From positions 1 through 8,675 of the forward strand of contig JBBQCS010000096.1 in NCBI GenBank assembly GCA_038318895.1: a stretch of 8,675 bases of DNA, written 5' to 3'. A program made the position numbers and the translations under genes. The notes beneath the pieces were generated by a model that did no database searches, was not told the DNA's origin, and worked only from the letters and a program-made list of their open reading frames with translations. Of the stretch, positions 1-8,675 are shown piece by piece. The DNA is from UBA11222 sp030652895. GTDB lineage: Bacteria > Pseudomonadota > Alphaproteobacteria > UBA11222. Every line of letters begins with the position of its first letter. Position 1 is the first letter of the stretch.

Positions 1-1
1 T

Positions 2-2515
<2,514 letters not shown>

Positions 2516-2518
2516 TCC

Positions 2519-3601
2519 GTGAAACGTTCCTACATTACGGCTGGTGGTGTTGTTCTTGTGATTGCAGTGTGGATGCTGTCCGGGCAATTTGGCGATCACT
2601 CGCCGGAAGCCCACAATGTGCGGCCTGTCGAAATAGAGCCGCGCGTCGCCGTGCGGGCCGAAACCATCACAGCCCGGACACACCGGGGCGAGGCGGTAAT
2701 TCGCGGCCGTACCGAAGCCAACCGTAATGTCGTGCTGCGCACGCGCGTGCAGGGGCAGGTCCGCGCCCTGCCGTTCCCCAAAGGGACGCGGGTAAAACAA
2801 GGCGACCTGATCTGCAAGCTGACCGTGGACGCGCGTGGCGCCAACTCTGATGAAGCCCGCGCCATGGTTGCAAGCCGCAGGCTGGACTACAGCGCCGCAA
2901 CAGAACTGGCGCGCAAGGGACACCGTGCGCCAAGCCAGGTCGCCGCGGCAAAGGCCGCCCTGGATGCGGCGCAGGCGGCCCTTAAACGCGCGGAAATTGC
3001 CATGTCGGATATCAGTGTCGTTGCGCCGTTTGATGGGGTCGTTGAGGCGCTTCCCGTTGAAATCGGAGATTTCCTGAACGAAGGCGGCACCTGCGCCAGA
3101 ATTGTAGACAGTGATCCGATGCTGTTTGTGGCCCAGGTATCGGAGGGGGACATTAGCGCGTTTCACGTAGGCGATACTGGCAGCGCGCACCTGATTACCG
3201 GCGAAACTGTACCGGGCGTGGTGAGGTTTGTCGCCGCTACCGCGGATCCCGCCACCCGCACCTTTCGTATTGAGTTGGAGGCCTCCAATCCGGAAAACAC
3301 ATTGCGTGACGGAGTTACCGCCGACATTCACATCCGTACAGCGCCGGTCGAGGCGCATTTCATTTCGCCCGCCATTCTGACGCTGAATGATATGGGGGCG
3401 ATCGGTGTCCGAATTGTAGATAGTGAATCCCGTGCCCAGTTTATGCCTGTCACGATCATCGCCAATGCTACCGACGGCGTCTGGATTACGGGCCTGCCAG
3501 AGACTGCGACCATCATCACGGTTGGCCAGGAATATGTCTCCGATGGTGTGCTGGTGAAAGCTGAACAGCGGACGCCTCCGGACACTCCAGGCGCATCATG
3601 A
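2519..3601 (+). CDS. RND efflux periplasmic adaptor (membrane fusion protein, HlyD/AcrA-type)
   Basis: Periplasmic adaptor that would link the inner-membrane RND pump encoded next to an outer-membrane channel. At 360 residues it is within the family range. Residues 1-22 are a short basic start followed by a hydrophobic stretch (VVLVIAVWML at 11-20), so it is either a signal peptide or an uncleaved membrane anchor. No cysteine lipobox is visible, so unlike E. coli AcrA it is probably not lipidated. Two half-lipoyl motifs flank a helical hairpin: the first around residues 71-101 (VQGQV, KGTRVKQGDL), the second around 166-196 (VVAPFDGVV, IGDFLNEGG). The Ala-rich coiled-coil between them, about 108-162, is short. 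A beta-barrel domain follows at about 200-275 (TRTFRIELE) and a membrane-proximal domain to the end. The GTG start is 3 nt after uvrA, and the stop overlaps the pump start as ATGA. The exported substrate cannot be read from the sequence. Confidence 0.93.
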   Translation: MKRSYITAGGVVLVIAVWMLSGQFGDHSPEAHNVRPVEIEPRVAVRAETITARTHRGEAVIRGRTEANRNVVLRTRVQGQVRALPFPKGTRVKQGDLICKLTVDARGANSDEARAMVASRRLDYSAATELARKGHRAPSQVAAAKAALDAAQAALKRAEIAMSDISVVAPFDGVVEALPVEIGDFLNEGGTCARIVDSDPMLFVAQVSEGDISAFHVGDTGSAHLITGETVPGVVRFVAATADPATRTFRIELEASNPENTLRDGVTADIHIRTAPVEAHFISPAILTLNDMGAIGVRIVDSESRAQFMPVTIIANATDGVWITGLPETATIITVGQEYVSDGVLVKAEQRTPPDTPGAS

Positions 3602-6600
3602 GCGCGATACTGGACAGTTTGATCTCCCGGCAGCGGACTGTCCTCACCGTTCTCGTGGCGATAATGCTGGCTGGCCTTTACGCCTATTTCTCGGTTCCCA
3701 AAGAAGCCGATCCCGATGTGCCGATCCCGTTTGTCTTTGTGGCCGTCCCGCATCCCGGCATCTCGCCTGAAGATGCAGAACGTCTGCTGGTCAAGCCCAT
3801 GGAGGCAAAGCTGCGCGCCGTTGAAGGGCTGAAGCAGATGCGCTCGATCGCTTCCCAGGATCAAGCCAGTTTTTACCTCGAATTCGACGCCAACTTTGAT
3901 CAGCAAAGAGCACTGATTGATGTCCGCGAACAGGTTGATCTCGCCAAATCAGACCTGCCCGACGATACAAAAGAACCGAGGGTGGTCGAATTTAACGCCA
4001 GCCTGTTCCCGATTATCACGGTGACCCTTTCCGGGGATGCGCCAGAGCGGACCCTGCTGCGCCATGCCCGCATCTTGCAGGATTCCATCGAGGCGGTTCC
4101 ATCGGTATTAAAGGCGGATCTGGGCGGTCACCGCGAAGAGCTTCTGGAAGTGGTGGTCAATCCGTCCAAGCTGGAGTCCTATAATATCGCGCCCAGGGAA
4201 CTGCTGGATGCAGTGAGCCTGAACAACCGAATGGTTGCCGCCGGTGCGCTGGATACGGGGCAGGGGCGTTTCGCCGTCAAGGTCCCAGGTCTGTTTGAAA
4301 CCGCCGCCGATGTCATTGGTCTGCCGGTTAAAGTGGTGGGGGACGGGGTTGTGACCCTGGGCGACCTGACAGATATTCGACGTGTCTTCAAGGATCGCTA
4401 CACCTATGCCAGGCTGAATGGCAAACCGTCCGTCTCGATAACCGTCAGCAAACGCCTGGGATATAATATTCTCGATACGACGCGCGCTGTTCGCGCCATC
4501 GTTGCAGAACAGCAGAAACTTTTGCCTGCCAGCATCCAGATGACGATTGCGCAGGACGACTCACGCTACATACTCGGTATGCTGAGCAGCCTGGAAGCGG
4601 CGGTTCTCACCGCCGTTGCTCTGGTAATGATCGTGGTGCTGGCGACGCTTGGGTGGCGCTCGGCAATTCTGGTAGGCGCAGCTGTCCCGGTTTCCTATCT
4701 TATGGCGTTCGTGCTGTTCGGACTAACCGGGCTTACCATCAACATGATGGTAATGTTTGGCCTGATCCTGTCTGTCGGCATGCTGATTGATGACACCATC
4801 ATTGTGGTTGAATATGCCGATCGCCAGATGATCGAGGGACTTGCGCGCACACAGGCCTATACCGCCGCCGCCAAGCGCATGTTGTGGCCTATTATCTCGT
4901 CTACCGCCACGACCCTGGTGGCGTTTTTACCCTTGCTGTTCTGGCCGGACATAACCGGCAAATTCATGCGTTATCTGCCGCTGACGATGATTTTTGTAAT
5001 GTCGGCGTCTTTGGTGGTGGCGATTGTCTTTGTGCCCGCCCTCGGCTCCATATTTGGCAAACCCAGTACCGACGATGTGGAAAGCCTGAAATCCATCAAG
5101 GCGTCTGAACAGGGCGATTTGCGCAACCTGAGCGGATTCACCGGATTTTATGCCCGGCTGATCGGGCGCTTGATACACCACCCGATGAAGGTCATTGGGG
5201 GCGCCATTGCGGCGCTCATCACCGTCACTGTTGTTTACGCAAACTTTGGCGCGGGATTGGAGTTTTTTACCGACACCGATTCTGATAGCGCCATTGTGCA
5301 TATCGCGGCGCGGGGTAATTTATCGGCACAGGAAATGCGCGACCTGGTGATAGAGGTGGAAAGTCAGGTTCTTGCGGTTCGCGACATTGGCAGCGTGTTT
5401 ACCCATACCGGACGCAACACTTCGGGTAACCGCGAAGGCGCACCGAACGACAGTATCGGCACAATCCGCATTGAGCTTGTGGAATGGCGCGAACGCGACC
5501 GCAAGATGAATGATGTCCTTGCAGAAATCCGCGAGCGCACAAAGAATATTTCCGGGATCCATGTTCAGGCGCGCAAGCGGGAAGGCGGCCCCCCCGTCAC
5601 CAAGGATATCCAAATCGAGATTACCTCACATGATAAGGAAAAACTTAACGCCGCGCTTGCACGCACAGCCAATTTCATGCGCACCGGCATGTCCGGACTG
5701 GTCGATATAGAGGATAGCCGGCCGCTTCCCGGCATCGAATGGCGGTTGCAGGTGGACCGCGCGCAGGCAGGCCGATTTGGGGCCGACATCACCAATGTTG
5801 GTCTGATGGTGCTGCTGATTACCAACGGCGTTGAAATTGGCGATTACCGTCCTGACGATTCCGAAGATGAAGTTGAAATCCGTGTCCGCTACCCGCTTGC
5901 GGACCGCACCATTGATCAGCTCGACCGATTGCGGATCCGCACCCGCGACGGGCTAATTCCGATGTCCAACTTCGTAACGCGCACGCCGCATCCAAGCAGC
6001 GGCGCCATCGTACGACTGGACGGAAAGAACATCATGACCGTTAGCGCAGATGTGGCGGACGGTGTTTTGGCCAACGACAAGGTGAAAGAAATTTCTCAAT
6101 GGCTGCAAAACGCCGAGCTTGATCCAAATATCAACGTCAGGTTCCGCGGGGCAGATGAAAAGCAACGCGAAGCAGGTGATTTTCTGGTCGTTGCTTTTTC
6201 TTCTGCATTATTCCTGATTGCAATTATACTGATTACCCAGTTCAACAGTTTTTATCATTCCGCGTTGATTTTGTCGGCTGTAATCATGTCGATCGTGGGA
6301 GTTTTACTTGGTCTGCTGATAATGGGGCAAACATTTAGTATTGTTATGACGGGCACGGGCATCGTTGCCCTTACCGGCATCGTTATAAAAAATAATATTA
6401 TTTTGATCGATACATATCAAAAGCTGATCCGTGACGGCTTTCCTCTGCATGACGCCATTGTGCGCACCGGCGCACAGCGTTTGCGGCCCGTGGTGCTTAC
6501 GACTGTAACAACCATATCCGGCCTGCTTCCGATGATGGCGAAAGTCGAATTTGACTTTATCAGCCGCGAAATATTATTTGGCTCGCCTTCTGCATCCTGG

Positions 6601-6783
6601 TGGGTTCAGATGGCCACCGCCGTGGTGTTTGGGCTCAGCTTCGCCACGTTCCTTACCTTACTGGTCACTCCCTGCGCGCTGGCGCTGCCTGCGTCGTTGC
6701 GGCAAAGCTGGACCAATTTACGCGAGCATCGGGTTTTTAAGAGGTTTCAGGCCCGGCCGCCCATTCGGCGTCAGGTGAAATAA
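3598..6783 (+). CDS. RND efflux pump, inner-membrane permease subunit (AcrB-like superfamily)
   Basis: Proton-driven inner-membrane transporter of the resistance-nodulation-division superfamily. At 1061 residues it is full length (AcrB has 1049). TM1 is at about 13-32 and is followed by a large periplasmic domain to about 325. TM2-TM6 fall within about 332-485, and a cytoplasmic linker with helix covers about 486-525. TM7 is at about 530-548, followed by the second periplasmic domain to about 860. TM8-TM12 span about 862-1031. The proton-relay residues are all present: adjacent Asp398-Asp399 in TM4 (GMLIDDTIIVVE, matching AcrB D407/D408), Lys931 in TM10 (GIVIKNNIILID, matching K940), and Arg961 and Thr968 in TM11 (RLRPVVLT, matching R971 and T978). 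The pump should therefore be active. The ATG overlaps the adaptor stop by 4 nt; with only a weak AGG six bases upstream (3589-3591), translational coupling is likely. No outer-membrane factor or regulator gene is adjacent. The substrate (drugs, detergents or other compounds) is undetermined; the double Asp fits drug/amphiphile pumps. Confidence 0.95.
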   Translation: MSAILDSLISRQRTVLTVLVAIMLAGLYAYFSVPKEADPDVPIPFVFVAVPHPGISPEDAERLLVKPMEAKLRAVEGLKQMRSIASQDQASFYLEFDANFDQQRALIDVREQVDLAKSDLPDDTKEPRVVEFNASLFPIITVTLSGDAPERTLLRHARILQDSIEAVPSVLKADLGGHREELLEVVVNPSKLESYNIAPRELLDAVSLNNRMVAAGALDTGQGRFAVKVPGLFETAADVIGLPVKVVGDGVVTLGDLTDIRRVFKDRYTYARLNGKPSVSITVSKRLGYNILDTTRAVRAIVAEQQKLLPASIQMTIAQDDSRYILGMLSSLEAAVLTAVALVMIVVLATLGWRSAILVGAAVPVSYLMAFVLFGLTGLTINMMVMFGLILSVGMLIDDTIIVVEYADRQMIEGLARTQAYTAAAKRMLWPIISSTATTLVAFLPLLFWPDITGKFMRYLPLTMIFVMSASLVVAIVFVPALGSIFGKPSTDDVESLKSIKASEQGDLRNLSGFTGFYARLIGRLIHHPMKVIGGAIAALITVTVVYANFGAGLEFFTDTDSDSAIVHIAARGNLSAQEMRDLVIEVESQVLAVRDIGSVFTHTGRNTSGNREGAPNDSIGTIRIELVEWRERDRKMNDVLAEIRERTKNISGIHVQARKREGGPPVTKDIQIEITSHDKEKLNAALARTANFMRTGMSGLVDIEDSRPLPGIEWRLQVDRAQAGRFGADITNVGLMVLLITNGVEIGDYRPDDSEDEVEIRVRYPLADRTIDQLDRLRIRTRDGLIPMSNFVTRTPHPSSGAIVRLDGKNIMTVSADVADGVLANDKVKEISQWLQNAELDPNINVRFRGADEKQREAGDFLVVAFSSALFLIAIILITQFNSFYHSALILSAVIMSIVGVLLGLLIMGQTFSIVMTGTGIVALTGIVIKNNIILIDTYQKLIRDGFPLHDAIVRTGAQRLRPVVLTTVTTISGLLPMMAKVEFDFISREILFGSPSASWWVQMATAVVFGLSFATFLTLLVTPCALALPASLRQSWTNLREHRVFKRFQARPPIRRQVK
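6773..6777 (+). promoter_or_regulatory. Ribosome binding site for the Kef-type antiporter
   Basis: AGGTG sits within the last codons of the pump gene, nine bases before the ATG at 6787. It supports that start. A second in-frame ATG at 6796 is an alternative, but it would leave a spacing that is too long. Confidence 0.55.
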
Positions 6784-6786
6784 CCC

Positions 6787-8532
6787 ATGGAAGAAATGGC
6801 TTCCGCCTTCTCATCTATTCATACCTCGCCGCATTTACGCGAGGTGATCGTTTTTCTACTGTCGGCGGTGCTGGTTGTGCCCCTATTCCGGCGTCTGAAT
6901 ACCAGCCCGGTGCTTGGGTACCTATTGGTTGGGGCGGTTATCGGTCCGTTTGGGCTGAAGGCCATATCCGATGTAGAGGGTGCGCGGCTGCTAGGTGAGT
7001 TCGGCGTCATCTTCTTGCTGTTCACCATAGGTCTGGATTTGTCGCTGGAACGTCTGGGCAGTATGTCGCGCCTTATTTTCGGCCTGGGTGGCGCGCAGGT
7101 TATCGTCACCGGATTAAGCATTGGCGCCATCGCGTGGGCGTGGGGGAACCCGCCCCAGGCGGCCATCATTCTTGGCGTCTGTCTGGCGCTTTCTTCGACG
7201 GCGATTATTACGCAATTGCTGGTGGAAAACGGCGAGTTCGCGTCGCGCTTTGGCCGCACGGTGTTTGCCGTCCTTCTTTTTCAGGACCTTGCCGTGGTGC
7301 CGCTGCTGGTAATGGTGAATGCAATCAGCACGGGCGTTGAGCCCTTATCGGTCGATCTGTTGTTCTCGATCGGCAAGTCCATAGCTGCGGTAGTGAGCAT
7401 AATAGTGATCGGGCGGCTGACATTGCGGCCCCTGTTTCGCATGGTTGCAGGCGCACATAGCCCCGAACTGCTGATGGCAATGACCCTGCTGGCTATTCTG
7501 GCAACCGCGATCGGCACCGAACTGGCCGGACTGTCGATGGCGCTGGGAGCTTTTCTCGCGGGCATGTTGCTGGCCGAAACCGAGTTTCGCCATCAGGTGG
7601 AAACCGATATTCAGCCTTTCAAGGGTTTACTGCTTGGCCTGTTTTTTATCGGGGTCGGCATGAGCATCGACCTTAGCGCGGTTCTCGACCGGGCTTTGCT
7701 GGTTGGGGCCTCCGTACTCGGGTTAATTCTTTTGAAGGTGACTATTTTCGTGGGCCTTGGACATCTGTTCAAACTGCCACGCCCGGTTACGTTGCGGGGC
7801 GCATTATTGCTTGGACCGGGCGGTGAGTTTGCCCTGCTGGTAATTGGCGCGACCATGATCTCCGGTGTGCTTGATCCTGCTACCGGGCAGTTCATGATGA
7901 TCGTTGCGGCACTATCCATGGCGGTAACGCCGTTGATGCTTCCTCTGGGCCAATGGCTTGTGCGTAAAGTTCGCAGCCGTAGCGACCCGGCACGTGTGAC
8001 GTTTTCCACCGCAGCCAGTAGCGATCTCAGTGGTCATGTCATCATCGCCGGCTTTGGCCGTGTTGGACAAACGATCGCTGCTATATTGACTGCGCAAAAA
8101 GTGCCTTATGTGGCGCTGGATCTCAATCCGCTTGCCTCTAGCGCGCGCCGCCAGTCCGGCAGGCCTGTATATTATGGCGATGTTGAGCGCGCCGATGTGC
8201 TGGAACAGCTTAGCATCGGCAAGGCCGCCGCGTTGGTTTTGACTATTGATGCGCCAGAAACTGCAAAAAGGGCGCTAACCGTGATCCGCGACCGCTGGCC
8301 GGATGTACCTGTGTTTGTCCGCGCACATGACGCTTCGCACTCACGCGAACTGGAATTATTGGGCGCGACCGGTATTGTGCCGGAAACATTAGAGGCGAGC
8401 CTCGCACTTGCGGGTCAGGTGCTGCACGGGATAGGGACCCCAATGGATGCAGTAAATATTTTAATAAGCCGCATTCGTGATGAACATTATATGGAAATCG
8501 AGGCTATCGGGACGCCCCACGGCGACGCTTAA
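6787..8532 (+). CDS. Kef-type (CPA2) cation:proton antiporter with C-terminal TrkA-N/RCK domain
   Basis: Inner-membrane monovalent cation:proton antiporter, most like the glutathione-gated K+ efflux proteins KefB/KefC. It has 581 residues, slightly shorter than KefB/KefC at about 600-620. A hydrophobic domain with about 12-13 membrane segments spans roughly 18-392. It includes the hallmark FQDLAVVP (165-172) and the region GPGGEFALL (343-351). The regulatory loop RHQVETDIQPF (268-278) closely matches the HALESDIEPF loop of E. coli KefC, and the FKGLLLGLFFIGVGMSID that follows is near identical. A linker of about 25 residues leads to a Rossmann fold with GFGRVG (422-427) and an acidic Asp445 at the end of beta-2 (ALDLNP), typical of NAD(H) binding. 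Later landmarks are YYGDVERAD and VRAHD. No TrkA-C domain and no adjacent kefF/kefG-like oxidoreductase are seen. It starts 3 nt after the pump gene, so it is probably cotranscribed. The precise cation and gating ligand are inferred. TAA at 8530-8532. Confidence 0.92.
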   Translation: MEEMASAFSSIHTSPHLREVIVFLLSAVLVVPLFRRLNTSPVLGYLLVGAVIGPFGLKAISDVEGARLLGEFGVIFLLFTIGLDLSLERLGSMSRLIFGLGGAQVIVTGLSIGAIAWAWGNPPQAAIILGVCLALSSTAIITQLLVENGEFASRFGRTVFAVLLFQDLAVVPLLVMVNAISTGVEPLSVDLLFSIGKSIAAVVSIIVIGRLTLRPLFRMVAGAHSPELLMAMTLLAILATAIGTELAGLSMALGAFLAGMLLAETEFRHQVETDIQPFKGLLLGLFFIGVGMSIDLSAVLDRALLVGASVLGLILLKVTIFVGLGHLFKLPRPVTLRGALLLGPGGEFALLVIGATMISGVLDPATGQFMMIVAALSMAVTPLMLPLGQWLVRKVRSRSDPARVTFSTAASSDLSGHVIIAGFGRVGQTIAAILTAQKVPYVALDLNPLASSARRQSGRPVYYGDVERADVLEQLSIGKAAALVLTIDAPETAKRALTVIRDRWPDVPVFVRAHDASHSRELELLGATGIVPETLEASLALAGQVLHGIGTPMDAVNILISRIRDEHYMEIEAIGTPHGDA

Positions 8533-8543
8533 CTCAAAAGAAA

Positions 8544-8567
8544 GGGGCAGGCTAAAAAGCCTGCCCC
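8544..8567. terminator. Bidirectional intrinsic terminator between convergent genes
   Basis: Perfect 10-bp stem GGGGCAGGCT / AGCCTGCCCC with an AAAA loop, 11 bases after the antiporter stop and 27 bases beyond the stop of the convergent flagellin gene. On the minus strand the stem is followed at once by TTTCTTTT (8543 down to 8536), a good U-tract for ending flagellin transcription. On the plus strand only TTTT at 8572-8575 follows, four bases after the stem. That stretch can also pair with CAAAA at 8535-8539 to lengthen the helix. The structure is therefore read as strong for the minus strand and weaker for the plus strand. Confidence 0.85.
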
Positions 8568-8594
8568 AAGGTTTTGGGAGAGTAGGGTGTACTA

Positions 8595-8675
8595 TTAACG
8601 GAACAGCGCCAGCAGAACTGACGGGGCCTGGTTGGCAATCGTGATCGCCTGGGTCGACAGCTGCTGCTGCGCCTG
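8595..8675 (-). CDS. Flagellin, C-terminal tail only (gene continues past right edge)
   Basis: The last 26 codons and TAA stop (complement of TTA at 8595-8597) of a gene on the minus strand. The translation starts QAQQQLSTQAIT and ends IANQAPSVLLALFR. This matches the conserved D0 C-terminal helix of bacterial flagellins, where motifs such as ALSIANQAPQSLLSLFR are typical. The helix packs in the core of the flagellar filament and is needed for export and polymerisation. Only the tail is visible, so start, promoter, length and paralogue number are unknown. Its convergent orientation to the antiporter gene and the shared hairpin show that it belongs to a separate transcription unit. Confidence 0.88.
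   Translation of the reverse strand, partial: QAQQQLSTQAITIANQAPSVLLALFR

Noticed and set aside
6358..6384. Direct repeat GGCATCGTT x2
   Set aside because: It encodes two Gly-Ile-Val triplets in a membrane helix, which is explained by protein composition.
6385..6393. A AAA AAT, a slippery-heptamer-like sequence in the pump gene
   Set aside because: It encodes the conserved Ile-Lys-Asn of TM10. I saw no evident downstream stimulator or upstream Shine-Dalgarno-like element, and a shift would destroy an otherwise complete protein.

Overview
The window is about 57-60% G+C (hand estimate) and almost entirely coding. It suggests a motile alphaproteobacterium. The UvrA carries a CPVSGFT variant of its first zinc finger, which I associate with alphaproteobacteria. 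The right edge holds the C-terminal tail of a flagellin (ending IANQAPSVLLALFR) on the minus strand. Both points are recalled family knowledge, so the class is likely and the genus is not determined.

Layout, left to right on the plus strand: (1) uvrA, missing roughly its first 120-135 codons at the window edge; (2) a 360-residue periplasmic adaptor (membrane fusion protein) of an RND efflux pump; (3) a 1061-residue RND inner-membrane pump; (4) a 581-residue Kef-type (CPA2) cation:proton antiporter with a C-terminal NAD-binding TrkA-N/RCK domain. The junctions are 3 nt, a 4-nt ATGA overlap, and 3 nt. The four genes therefore look like one transcription unit, although no promoter is visible. 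Next comes a 62-nt convergent gap holding a perfect 10-bp GC-rich hairpin, then the end of the convergent flagellin gene.

How the genes may work together: UvrA recognises bulky DNA adducts. The adaptor and pump would export toxic compounds across the envelope, using an outer-membrane channel encoded elsewhere. Kef-type antiporters exchange K+ for H+, and in E. coli this acidifies the cytoplasm and protects against electrophiles. A shared role in surviving genotoxic or electrophilic compounds is a reasonable inference, but the sequence does not prove it. Each gene belongs to a well-known family and all visible ones are intact. I found no CRISPR array, mobile element, tRNA, rRNA, toxin-antitoxin pair or evident novel system. 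No gene-free stretch exceeds 300 bases.
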